A stretch of DNA of 53,200 nt. It comes from Chara braunii. Taxonomy: Eukaryota > Streptophyta > Charophyceae > Charales > Characeae. The stretch spans positions 4,912,170-4,965,369 of the forward strand of contig BFEA01000023.1 of assembly GCA_003427395.1 (NCBI GenBank), given 5' to 3'. A program made the translations under genes and the position numbers. The notes under the pieces were generated by a model that saw nothing but the letters and a program-made list of their open reading frames with translations, ran no database searches and was not told the origin of the DNA. Of this stretch, positions 23,623-32,407 are shown piece by piece; position 1 is the stretch's first letter, and each line of letters starts with the position of its first letter.

Positions 23623-23702
23623 TAAAAGGAGGTGATCCGACCGCACTTTCTAGTAAAACTACCTTGTTAAGACTTCACTCCAGTTACTAGCCTTGCCTTT
23701 AA
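23623..23702 (-). pseudogene. 16S rRNA 3'-end fragment, plastid/bacterial type
   Basis: The minus strand reads GGCAAGGCTAGTAACTGGAG, TGAAGTCTTAACAAGGTAG and GCGGTCGGATCACCTCCTTT. This is the 3' end of a bacterial-type 16S rRNA including the anti-Shine-Dalgarno CCTCC, with about 12 substitutions in 80 bases. Further upstream (about 23703-23760) similarity is weak. It is probably an old plastid or mitochondrial DNA insertion in the nucleus, and too diverged to be functional. Confidence 0.8.
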
Positions 23703-24075
23703 AAACATACTTTTCTTTTAACCGTTGTCTGGCACGGCGGTTCCATGGCCTGCAACGAGTGTCATACCTCACAATTGTGTCTCGCGGGAGTAAGCTCATT
23801 GCATTGACTCAGTGGAGATACCACTCCGACTGTGCGTGCCAACTATATCTCTCACGGCTCCCTCCAACAGCACAAAACTCCGCGCGGTACAACTCACCTC
23901 TACCTGAGGGGTTGTCACCAACCTTAGGTAGGCGTATCCCTGTTGAGCTACCGACTCACGTGAGAAGGCCTTTACTTGCAATCGCAAAAGGGAGTCAGCC
24001 GAGAGCGTTTGCTCGATCATCGTAGCATAGACATACGAGCAGTTAAACGCCTAAGACTGACCCGCACACGTGTCG
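23703..24075 (-). repeat. Dispersed repeat R1, copy B (partial)
   Basis: The minus strand contains CGTTTAACTGCTCG, GCAAACGCTCTCGGC, GTGAGTCGGTAGCTCAACAG, GGATACGCC, GGTTGGTGACAACCCC and GAGTTGTACCGCG, aligning with copies A and C. It runs convergently towards copy C and directly abuts the 16S-like fragment. Confidence 0.6.
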
Positions 24076-25059
24076 GGAATTGGGAGTGTTAATCTCCCGG
24101 ATCAATTTATAATTCAGGTCGACTTGACTAATGAACTTTCGCTCATACATCATTTTAACCTATTTTCCTCAACCCATAACTTATTCTTAGTATCAAACAA
24201 ACTTTTTTCAAATCAATGCATGTATAATGAAGAGACTTTAATGAATTGAGACTTAAATGTGACAAAATATCTTTATATTTTTTACAGAAGCAGATACGAA
24301 ATAAAAATATATAAATCTTTGACTTTTTTGAAGAAAACCGCTGAAGGTTCTCAACCTTTCAATTATGCATCACAAATCAAGATAGACTTATGAAATTTCA
24401 ATAAAAATTTAAATATATAAGGCGCTTGGTCTTGCCAACAATCCTAATCTATTTAACATATAGAAAGAGTAGCGTTGTGAAAAGCGCATGGATGATCGTT
24501 TTACGCACCTATAGATAAAAATCAAACAAATTTCACAATTATAACGAAATCAACCATTTGTTCACTTTCACCCACATTGCACTTACACTTACAAACCTAT
24601 CAACTAGACACCATTTTTTTGACTTAGTTATTCAGTCTTATATGCATTTAGTCGTTTGAGGAGTATTTTTTACCAAACACAAACCTTTTGGAAATTGACC
24701 CAAAATTATGAAATGTTTTTTTATTGCCGAGGTCGATGCAAAGTGTGGGTGTTGAAGGTAAGCGAGAGTTGAGTCGTTAAACTAACCTGTTACCATAGAG
24801 CAATAACATATAGTATTGTACATATTCATAATAAATACTCTTTGAATAATTTATTACTTGAGATGATTTGCAATTGTACACAAGTCAACACGGGCTCAAC
24901 ACCCCTTTGCTATCGATATGACCTCATTCTGAAGTTCAGTAATCCGAACTTCAAATATAATGGAGACCATTTTTTCTCTAAAGAAGTAGCCTTTTAGATT
25001 CCCTATCTGGTCGGATCTTTGAAAAATAGTTATCAAATTTAAATACTTCAAGGAGTTTC
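24076..25059. other. AT-rich unassigned sequence
   Basis: No open frame of interest, no RNA gene and no recognised repeat partner. Confidence 0.4.
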
Positions 25060-25812
25060 ATAGTCTAATCAATCTTAAAGTACGTAAGCAGTATGAAGAC
25101 CCTCACTTCACCCTACTATTTACGAGTCAATATAAATTGAATCGAGTAGTATGATGACTCACACTGGAGTCTTTGTCCTTCCGCTTTGATTATCCTATAC
25201 TCAGACAAGCAATATGAAATCTACACTGGAGTATCTCTCTTCTCTTCTCTCGATACCTTTTAGTTCGAGCATACGCAAGTAGTAGATTGACTCGAATTTT
25301 AGTCTTCTACAACTTGTTCAATACCAGACAATCCATGTCCACTCAAGTAGTCAGATGACCCACACTAGAGTATCTAACTACCCTTTCAACGTCATTCAAC
25401 ATGCATATGCACCAACATGACAGACAAAATGGTAAATATATAATGAAGACGAGTAGTAAAAGTCTGTAGTACCCCACCACCCTTCAACATTAAACATACA
25501 GTAGGATAACTCATACATGAGCGTCCTATTATTTTCTTAGCGTCCAATAGACAAATCACATCATATTACATTTCCACATAAGTTAGAATCGAATACAAGT
25601 TAGTAATATCATGTCTCTTACTGGAGTCCCCTACTACCTTTTGAGTATCACACAATCTAACTCCAAACAAGTAATAGGATGACCCTCATTGGAGTCTCCC
25701 ACTACCTTTATAACATTGCACAAACTAATCTTTAAACATGAAATAAGATGACTTGGACTAGAGTATCTTACCACTCGTTCAAATATTACGCAGACTCATA
25801 AAACATATCAGT
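25060..25812. repeat. Degenerate tandem array, unit about 65-75 bp
   Basis: About ten diverged units recur with the core AGTAGTA.GATGACTCACACTGGAGT followed by CTACC. Clear cores begin near 25145, 25208, 25278, 25346, 25660 and 25740. Divergence between units is high, so this is an old satellite-like array. The S1 SINE follows it directly. Confidence 0.6.
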
Positions 25813-25814
25813 TT

Positions 25815-26255
25815 CCTTTCATGACCTACTACTACTTCTAAGGCTATACATGGGAACCCTGCACGCATAGCTTTCTACCTCTCCTCGGTGAAGGGAGTTT
25901 ACCTCTCTCGGTGGAGGGAGGTAACGACATGCTTGCCCCTTTGCCCTAATGTTTAGGGTGTGGGGTTGGGGCCACCAGTGGGGGCCCGGCTAACACAAGG
26001 ACCGAGCATTTGCCAGCAACTGTGACCCCCATCAGATAACAGTAGTGTCTAAAGCCAACACTCTCCCACACACCACACACAACCCACTCGCATTCGCACT
26101 CATACCCGTGTTGGCTGAAGACCTTACTAATACCGACTGGGAGGATACAGGTGACTACCTCAGTTGGTTGGCATCGACCATGCCACAGGTGCGAGGGGGT
26201 TGAGCCAAGGACCTCCTGAATGCCACCTGCATGCCTAACCAATTGAGCCATTTCT
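25815..26255 (-). mobile_element. S1 SINE (tRNA-derived)
   Basis: The minus strand starts near 26255 with GAAATGGCTCAATTGGTTAGGCA (A box) and continues to GGTCCTTGGCTCAACCCC (B-box region). It then runs through a conserved body with GTATTAGTAAGGTCTTCAGCCAACACGGG, GTGTGTGGGAGAGTGTTGGC and GGGGGTCACAGTTGCTGGCAAA-type text shared with 35620-36003. The 3' tail here is diverged and lacks a clean A tract. It ends beside the degenerate tandem array. Confidence 0.8.
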
Positions 26256-26366
26256 CAGATTTGCCAGAGGCTTTATTGTTTATACTGATATTAGTGGTTG
26301 ACCGCGGGCTCCACACACATGCCCTCACGGTAAGTCAATAGGCTGTAGTGGAACCACAAACGAAGT

Positions 26367-26471
26367 CCTGGGGCAAGGTCCCACTTGCCCGGAGTAAGAG
26401 ATTCTGGCCGTTGATCTTCGCTATCCGCGGTCAGTAGCGCTTGATTCGTGTAAGTGGGACCTAGCCCCAGG
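26367..26471. repeat. Hairpin element H, copy 2
   Basis: Arms 26367-26386 and 26452-26471 (CCTGGGGCAAGGTCCCACTT against CCTGGGGCTAGGTCCCACTT) are 20-bp inverted repeats with one mismatch around a 65-base loop. The loop text TTCTGGCCGTTGATCTTC resembles that of the hairpin at 716-800. Confidence 0.6.
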
Positions 26472-26529
26472 GGCGCCCTCGATTCAGTGTTTTCAACTTC
26501 ACCTTTTACTGTAATATACATTCTCCGGC

Positions 26530-26844
26530 TCTACAGGTGTTGTGGTAGTGCGGCGATGCCCACGGTTTTTCTCTTGCTTCTCCCGCCCGATTGCCCGATT
26601 GCCCGATTTTCACCGGCCGTGGGCACACGCACGAGCGCGGGTTTCCTGTGGTTTCCACGCACGAGCGCGCCGGATAACTTCGCGAGGTGCGGGATTGATA
26701 TTGACATAGCACCGGCGGAGGCGTGTGGTTCGGCGGAGGCGTGCGGGTCTTCCGGTTCATCTTCTCAGGTCTGTGGCTGGTGTTCGTATTCTGGCAAACC
26801 TGGCGTAGCGGTGCCGATAGCGAGGGGAGAAAACACGTGTCGCG
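26530..26844 (+). promoter_or_regulatory. Probable promoter/5'UTR of the ATP synthase epsilon gene
   Basis: GC-rich sequence directly upstream of the epsilon-subunit ATG, with a (GATTGCCC)-type direct repeat at about 26588-26612 and duplicated CACGAGCGCG (about 26631 and 26660) and GGCGGAGGCGTG motifs (about 26714 and 26732). No TATA box is obvious. The composition fits a housekeeping promoter, but the start site cannot be placed from sequence. Confidence 0.45.
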
Positions 26845-27037
26845 ATGTCGGCGTCGTCTGTGGTGGCGGCCGCCACCTATTGGCGCTCAGCAGGGATGAC
26901 GTACGTGAAGTACGCCAATACCTGCGCGGCTATGGTGAGGAAATGTCTCAAGGAACCTATGCGCACGGAGGCTCTCGCGCGAGAGAAGGTTCATTACCGA
27001 ATTGCCACGTGGGAGGATGGGAGTCAGGGCCAATCAG
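26845..27037 (+). CDS. ATP15: Mitochondrial ATP synthase F1 subunit epsilon, first coding exon (partial gene)
   Basis: The epsilon subunit (bovine epsilon, yeast Atp15p) is a roughly 70-residue protein in the central stalk of the F1 sector, in the mitochondrial matrix. The translation contains YWRSAGMTYVKYAN, VRKCLKEP and EALAREKVHY, which follow the plant pattern FWRAAGMTYI-YSN, VRNCLKEP and EAL-REKVHF. The ATG at 26845 is chosen because it sits where the family starts. The exon gives 64 codons plus one base and ends at G27037 before a GTGGGT donor; beyond it translation becomes CT-repeat nonsense. The missing part is only the last few residues (usually ending in SDTPE-), which I could not locate within the window. 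The frame is intact, so the gene may be functional if a downstream exon exists. Confidence 0.85.
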
Positions 27038-27056
27038 GTGGGTGCCATCTTCTCTT

Positions 27057-27058
27057 TC

Positions 27059-27093
<35 letters not shown>

Positions 27094-27133
27094 TCACACA
27101 CGCACACACACACACACACACAGAGTGCCATCT

Positions 27134-27165
<32 letters not shown>

Positions 27166-27259
27166 GCACACACAGACACACACATATACACGCGAAAGGA
27201 CAAAACACACACAGAGGCATCATCGTCATCATCACGTGCACACATTGTCTGCCTACCCG

Positions 27260-27293
<34 letters not shown>

Positions 27294-27310
27294 GCACAAA
27301 TGCACTTACA
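27057..27310 (+). repeat. (CT)n/(CA)n composite microsatellite
   Basis: Blocks of CT then CA recur three times, separated by GTGCCATCTTCTCT and by CATCGTCATCATCACGTGCACACATTG-type text. The same order (CATCATGGTCATCATCACAG..CATTGTGTGCC, then CT, then CA) recurs at 27705-27905. Confidence 0.85.
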
Positions 27311-27326
27311 CAAATGCACACACATA

Positions 27327-27448
27327 GGGCCTCGCTCCACTACTCTCCGAATGTGCAAAATGAGACTGAATCCTCCCCTAGAACATGGAAAGATACATTG
27401 CTATATTTTTTGTCGTTTGTGCATGTCGAGAGTAGAGGAGCGAGGCCC
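27327..27448. mobile_element. MITE-A copy 1
   Basis: Terminal inverted repeats GGGCCTCGCTCCACTACTCTC / GAGAGTAGAGGAGCGAGGCCC enclose about 80 bp with no coding capacity. ATA lies immediately on both sides, compatible with a 3-bp target duplication. The interior (ATGTGCAAAATGAGA, CCTAGAACATGGAAAGATACAT) is shared with the copy at 29508-29629 in reverse. Confidence 0.75.
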
Positions 27449-27523
27449 ATAAACGTGCTATATACATAGACAGACTCATCAATGCCATGATCACATCCAC
27501 TCTCTCTCTCTCTCTGTCTCTCT

Positions 27524-27644
27524 GGGCCTCGCCGCACCACCCTCCAAATGCTCAAAATGAGAATGAATTGTCCCCTACAACTTGGATTTATACGCCCACC
27601 ACAATTTGTCTTTTGTGCACTGGGTGAGGGGTGCGGCGAGGCCC
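27524..27644. mobile_element. MITE-A copy 2
   Basis: Termini GGGCCTCGCCGCACCACCC / GGGTGAGGGGTGCGGCGAGGCCC enclose an interior similar to copy 1 (ATGCTCAAAATGAGAATGAAT, CCCCTACAACTTGGAT). It lies inside a CT tract, with TCT on both sides. Confidence 0.75.
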
Positions 27645-27785
27645 TCTCTCTCTCTCTCTCTCGTGCCCACACACAAACGCACAGTATGCTCACCCAAAAG
27701 ACACATCATGGTCATCATCACAGACATACATTGTGTGCCGCTCTCTCTCTCTCTCTCGGCCACACCTCATCACGTACGCATACTC

Positions 27786-27813
27786 TGTCTCTCTCTGTCT
27801 CTCTGTCTCTCTG

Positions 27814-27884
<71 letters not shown>

Positions 27885-27905
27885 CACACACGCACATACA
27901 CACAA
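27786..27905 (+). repeat. (CT)n(CA)n microsatellite
   Basis: About 45 bases of CTCTGT/CT repeats directly followed by about 65 bases of CA repeats. Confidence 0.95.
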
Positions 27906-27917
27906 CATCGTCTCAGA

Positions 27918-28088
27918 GGACCTCGCCGCGGGGCACACGAAACAAACAAACAAAAAAAAAGCACCCTCCCACTGAAGGATGTGAAGTACATTTATTTCTA
28001 TTCTGAGTAACGGATGTATGTTACCGTCTTCTGTGGGAAGATGCGCTTTCCGTATTTTTTTCGTTGAGTGTGCCGCGCGGCGAGGCCC
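27918..28088. mobile_element. MITE-A copy 3 (longer variant)
   Basis: Termini GGACCTCGCCGCGGGGCACAC / GTGTGCCGCGCGGCGAGGCCC form an inverted repeat around about 130 bp. Inner complementarity also exists (CTTCTGTGGGAAGATGCG against a GCACCCTCCCACTGAAGGATG-like stretch). No target duplication is evident. A lone terminus (GGACCTCGCTCCCCC) at about 28212 suggests a broken further copy. Confidence 0.65.
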
Positions 28089-28549
28089 AATTCGTTTTTC
28101 GTGGAGGTGTGTATAGCGCACTTGATAACACGCACAGACACATCATCACATATGTCTCTCTCGCTCCGCACACACATGTATATCTCACACACCCTCTCTC
28201 TCTCTCTCTCTGGACCTCGCTCCCCCATTTTCTCTCTCTTTTTCATTCCGTCCCTGTTTCTCTCTCTCTCTCAATGATGTCTATCGTTGCTGTCTCGCGT
28301 TTCGCCATCGCCTTTGCTTTCTTTCTCGGTCTCTGAGGGCATACTCACACATGTACTTTCCTGAATGTATCTGGTCAGCAATTCTCACACGAGTACTTTC
28401 CTTCCTGAATGTACCTGGTCAGTACTGTCGTCCAAATTCAGTTTCTGAAAATCTTGGTGCGAGTATGCTCTTAGTGGCGCCCGCTTTTCGCTTTTCCCTT
28501 TCACCCTCACTCATCGTGCCTCGTCCCCACTCGCGATATGTGAGAAAGC

Positions 28550-28714
28550 CGAAAATAAAACGGCGAGTCCATCTGTTCATGTTCTAGCTGAAGATACATT
28601 AAGGCGAAAATAAAGTGGCGAGTGCATCTGTTCATGTTCTAGCTGAATATACATTAACTCGAAAATAAAATGGCGAGTGCATCTGTTCATTTTCTAGCTG
28701 AAGATACATTCGTC
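28550..28714 (+). repeat. 55-bp minisatellite, 3 units
   Basis: Units start at 28550, 28605 and 28660 with CGAAAATAAA. Each contains GGCGAGTGCATCTGTTCAT and TTCTAGCTGAAGATACATT. The CATGTTCTAG..GATACATT text is also found inside MITE-A, so the array may have grown from a MITE-A fragment. Confidence 0.85.
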
Positions 28715-28734
28715 ATTTTGCATGTTTAATTTCT

Positions 28735-29165
28735 GTGCTTCTGTTTCTCTTCTGTTTCTGTTTCTGTTTCTGTTTCTGTTTCTGTTTCTCTCTCTCCTCT
28801 ATTTCTGTGTCTTTGTCTTTTTTTTTTTTGTCTTTTTCCCTTTATTTCTTTCCCTGTTTTTCCCCCCCCTTTCTTTCTGGCTTTTCCCCTATCTGTTTCT
28901 CTCTCTCGTCTATTTCTGTGTCTTTCCCTCTTTCTGTTTCTTCCCCCCCCACCCCACCCCTCTGTTTTTCGTTTTCCCCCCTCTTTTCTTTTTCTTTGTT
29001 TTTCCTTTTTCTCTTTCGTTTTTTTTCCTTTTCTCTTTCTTTTTCTTTTTTTTTTCCTTTTCTCTTTCTTTTTCCTTTTTTTTTCTTTTTCTTTTCTCTC
29101 TTTCTTTCTGTTTCTGTTCTTTTTCTCTCTCTGTTTTTTTTCCCTCTCTCTCTTTCTGTTTTTGG
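28735..29165 (+). repeat. 430-bp polypyrimidine tract
   Basis: Almost uninterrupted C/T with occasional G, starting as (TTTCTG)n at about 28740-28788 and continuing as TTTCTCTTTCTTTTTCC-type runs. Coding frames across it are spurious. Such long homopyrimidine tracts can form triplexes and are prone to length change. Confidence 0.9.
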
Positions 29166-29283
29166 AAGGGGAAGTGACGACGACCATCTCGTAGATGGCC
29201 ACCTATAGGCCGCGCCCGATTGACAACACGTGAAAATGACGAGTGCATCTTCACACGAAAGGCTGCAATATACATCGTAATGG

Positions 29284-29472
29284 GCGATGATTTTCAACAG
29301 TTTTCAACGTTCTTCGACAGATTTTCAATGATTTTTCAATTATTTTTCGACAGATTTTCAATGATTTTTCAATTATTTTTCGACAGATTTTCAGCGATGT
29401 TCAATGATTTTCAACAGTTTTCAACGATTTTCAACGATTGTCAACGGATTTTCAGTGATTTTCAGCGATTAT
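29284..29472 (+). repeat. TTTTCAATGA-type minisatellite
   Basis: Repeated short units (TTTTCAACAG, TTTTCAATGA, TTTTTCGACAGA) run for about 190 bp. A 36-bp higher-order unit (ATTTTTCGACAGATTTTCAA) is repeated two to three times at 29310-29395. Confidence 0.85.
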
Positions 29473-29507
29473 GAAGAGCGCTGCAGTATTTTTCATCCGC
29501 AGGCAAA

Positions 29508-29629
29508 GGGCCTCGCTCCACTGCTCTCCACATGCACAAAAGGCAAAAACTATTTCGGTGTATCTTTCCATGTTCTAGCGGAAGATTCATTCTCATTTTG
29601 CACATTTGGAGAGAACTGGAGCGAGGCCT
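29508..29629. mobile_element. MITE-A copy 4 (inverted relative to copy 1)
   Basis: Termini GGGCCTCGCTCCACTGCTCTCC / GGAGAGAACTGGAGCGAGGCCT enclose CATGCACAAAAGGCAAAAAC, TATCTTTCCATGTTCTAG and CTCATTTTGCACATTTGG. This is the reverse complement of the copy 1 interior. Confidence 0.75.
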
Positions 29630-29934
29630 ATGGTACATCCCGTGCGACGAGAGTGGTCGCTCGTGCGGTGACTAACGGTGTATTCTGGCCTGCAAAGAAA
29701 ATAAAAGAAGAAAACATGTACTCTCAAACACAAGAGTCAGGATCATCTAATCGGATCGTTAGGATATTGAAAATATCCTATTTCAACATTTCTGGAATTC
29801 CGTCTCTCATGCGTTCTGTTGGATGCGGGGGCGGGATTACACGCTATGCGCTATGCGATTCGGCGATGACGTGGAATCGTGTGCGATGCAATTCTGAGGG
29901 CGGTCATGCGATGGTCGTGATTACGTAAACAGTT

Positions 29935-30299
29935 TCATCGAACCTTCCTTTATTCAAGGTCTCTATTCCAACCCGGTGGGGGAGGAGGGACGGAGGTATG
30001 AGGGAGGGCACACGCGCACACACACACACACACACACACAGACAGAGAGAGAGAGAGAGAGGGAAGCTTGCTTAAGTCAAGGTCTCTAGAGAGAGAGAGA
30101 GAGAGAGAAAGGCAAGCTTGCCTTAAGTCAAGGTCGAGAGAGAGGGAGAGACAGAGAGAGAGAGAGAGAAGCTTGCCTTAAGTCAAGGTCTCTATTTCAA
30201 CCCGGTTGGGGGGGAAGGGACAGGGAGGCGGAAGAGAGGGCACACAGCGGGGGGGAAGGGGACAGGGAGGCGTAAGGGAGGGCACACGCACACTGACAC

Positions 30300-30340
<41 letters not shown>

Positions 30341-30345
30341 CATGT
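29935..30345 (+). repeat. Composite tandem repeat with GA and CA tracts
   Basis: The cassette AAGCTTGCCTTAAGTCAAGGTCTCT recurs three times (about 30063, 30114 and 30170), each followed by a (GA)n run. A longer partner, GTCTCTATTCCAACCCGGTGGG with GGAGGG..GAGGGCACAC, occurs at 29958 and 30187. It ends in a 38-base GA tract. Confidence 0.85.
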
Positions 30346-30350
30346 AGTTT

Positions 30351-30640
30351 GTGGTATCCAGAAAACGGGGCATGTTTTTCGGGTCTTTACCGTACAGATG
30401 ACGAACTCCACGCGTCGCGCCGCAGTTGTGCTCCTAATTACGAGTCATTAACGCTGGTGCTCATTTGGCTCGAGCGGATTGCGGACTTGGCTAATCGCAA
30501 ATCACATTGTCTTCTACCTGATCAGCTAAGGGCAGCTGTAGTTGCGGTGTGTGACGACAAGGCGTGATGTCGTTGGCCCACAACTAATTTTGTCTAAGTT
30601 CTTTTTACGGGTTTGGACGGGGTGTTCAGGTTCTCTCCCA
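30351..30640 (+). other. Short non-repetitive stretch
   Basis: A 73-codon open frame (30349-30567) encodes a Leu/Ala-rich C-terminal half (LIWLERIADLANRKSH). It looks less repetitive than its surroundings and could be an exon, but I do not recognise it and it is not called as a gene. Confidence 0.25.
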
Positions 30641-30737
30641 CCAATCAATCAATCAAATCGGTCAATTAATGAATCGATAAATTAATCGACCAATCAGCCA
30701 ATCGATCGATCAGTCGATTAATGAATCAATCAGTCGA
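30641..30737 (+). repeat. (AATC)-like tetranucleotide tract
   Basis: About 97 bp of AATCAATC / AATCGATC / CAGTCGATTAATGAATC variants, including several ATCGAT palindromes. Confidence 0.85.
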
Positions 30738-31033
30738 ACACGTTCGGGGTGCAGGATGTCTCGCTTTCTATCTGCTTTCTCATTGCTGCTTTTATATAAT
30801 TATAATAATATTAGCAGAGTAGGGAAGGTTGGAATCACTGAGCTTCTCGTCTTAAGTACACACGCCCATGGAGATCGGTCCAGGCTGGACTCGGAGTTTG
30901 TGGTGATGGACAGATCATTAGTGCCATGACGCGGAAGGGAAAGAGGATGAGAAGAGGAAGAACAAGAAGGTGGTTGGAGAATACTCAAGTAAGGAGGAAA
31001 GAGGAGTAGTTGTATGCAACGTTATTGCTCTAT

Positions 31034-31036
<3 letters not shown>

Positions 31037-31068
<32 letters not shown>

Positions 31069-31492
31069 TTGTTGATGATGATGATGATGATGATGATCCC
31101 CACACAAATGAGGTGATGGACAGGTGAACCTACACCTAACCCTCTCCCCCCCTTCCCCCCTTCCCCCCTTCACTCTCTTCCTATTTCGCTTTGTGAGCGA
31201 AGCCGCAACTCCTCATCTAGTTTGTAATGATGATTGGTGATGATGGTGATTGATAATGGTGATTGATGATCATGATTGATAATGTGATTGGTAATGATGG
31301 TTGATGATCATGATTGATAATGATGATTGGTAATGATTATTGGTAATGATTATTGATGATGATGACATTGATAATTGATGATGATGATGATGATGATTGA
31401 CGATGATGTCGATTGATAATGATGACTGATGATGACGATGATTGATAATGATTGTGATAATTGATGATGATGATGATGGTGATGATGGTGAT
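31037..31492 (+). repeat. (GAT)n microsatellite and derived tract
   Basis: A pure (GAT)n run at 31037-31098 and a diverged TGATGATTGATAATGATGATTGG-type tract at 31225-31492. They are separated by about 125 bp that includes a CCCCCCTT repeat. Confidence 0.9.
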
Positions 31493-32071
31493 GAAGAGGT
31501 AAGGATAGGAGAGACCAGTGACGAACGGTGGTGGATACCTGTGTCTTTTTCGTGCATGCTTCCAAACGGGATCAATACACAACCGCATGCAGCACTGAGA
31601 AGGAGAGAAGGTGGATGAATGGTGAAAGAAAAAGAAGAGAGGAGAGCGTACGAACATTTTTCGGGAAAGGGACACACTCTTCTCTGCACAGATGTGTTTT
31701 TGTTCATGTGTGTGTGGCCAGCAGCAGGTGATACGTGTCTGACCTTTCGTATGGGAGATGGCCTCCCAAAAAGAAGGGTTAATTTTTGCCTGCACGGGGT
31801 TACCCCGCGCAGATAACCCCCCCCGGGCAACTTTCCCCGGGTTGCACGTCCATCCTGCACGCCCGCGCGAGCCAACTACCGGCAGCCTAGTTATTTTGCC
31901 CATAGCACCACTGTGAGTGATGTTCTCTTGTCTGACCTTATCTCTTCTTCCATCTTCTTTGACCTAATCTCTTCTTCTATCTTCTTTGACCGGAGTTCAC
32001 CTTCACCTTTGTGTTTGGTTGAGAGCTTACCTTCCTTCTCTTACATCTGGCAACTTCACCTTTGTTCTTCT
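31493..32071. other. Unassigned sequence with GC-rich inverted repeats
   Basis: No gene recognised. At 31793-31845 the text CACGGGGTTACCCCG, GGGGTTACCCC and CCCGGGCAACTTTCCCCGGG contains overlapping short palindromes. The stretch at 31935-31990 repeats CTTATCTCTTCTTCTATCTTCTTTGACC twice in variant form. Confidence 0.35.
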
Positions 32072-32321
32072 CCCTCCACCTCCACCTCCACCTCCACCTC
32101 CTTCTCCACCTCCACGTTTGTGTGCTGATGGTTGTATTTATGTGCAGAGCTCAAAGAAGAAGAATTGACGTAACGTAGAGACCACGTTTGTGTGCTGATG
32201 GTTGTATTTATGTGCAGAGCTGAAAGAAGAAGAATTGACGTAACGTAGAGACCACGTTTGTGTGCTGATGGTTGTATTTATGTGCAGAGCTAAAAGAAGA
32301 AGAATTGAAGTAACGGAGGGA
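32072..32321 (+). repeat. (CTCCAC)n tract and 70-bp x3 tandem array
   Basis: A CTCCAC/CCTCCA run (32072-32115) leads into three 70-bp units at 32112, 32182 and 32252. Each reads CCACGTTTGTGTGCTGATGG, TTGTATTTATGTGCAGAGCT and AAAGAAGAAGAATTGACGTA. Units differ at only a few bases, so amplification was recent. TTGTATTTATGTGCAG resembles a splice acceptor, but no coding context is seen. Confidence 0.9.
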
Positions 32322-32407
32322 CGAGATGTGTTGATCCATGGACACAGTGGGCTAGTGTTTGTACAGAGTGCCCGAGAGATGCGCATCCGTCGGTCAGGTA
32401 ATGGCCA

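Larger units (their letters stand above)
27038..30350 (+). other. Putative intron of the epsilon gene, filled with repeats
   Basis: Starts with a GTGGGT donor after the coding exon. It holds alternating (CT)n and (CA)n tracts, four foldback MITEs, three minisatellites and a pyrimidine tract. No acceptor plus terminal exon was recognised, so the 3' limit is arbitrary. Long open frames across the dinucleotide tracts (up to about 330 codons) are artefacts of repeats lacking stops. Confidence 0.5.

Noticed and set aside
23900-23960. tRNA gene on the minus strand (GTCGGTAGCTCAACAGGG)
   Set aside because: A D-arm-like stretch is present but no acceptor stem, anticodon arm or T-arm with GTTCGA follows at proper spacing; it is part of repeat R1.
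26454-27469. Long open frames (155-332 codons) across 26454-27469
   Set aside because: Most of the length is (CT)n/(CA)n, which reads as Ser-Leu and Thr-His repeats without stops. Only the short frame from 26845 has a family match, and it ends at the donor at 27037.
28722-29300. 150-residue Phe/Ser/Leu-rich and Lys/Arg/Glu-rich open frames on both strands
   Set aside because: They are translations of the polypyrimidine tract; composition alone explains their openness.
31777-31900. Another X-type element ending in GGCAGCCTAG
   Set aside because: Only one CTAGGCTGCC-like end was found, with no matching opposite end or octamer duplication.
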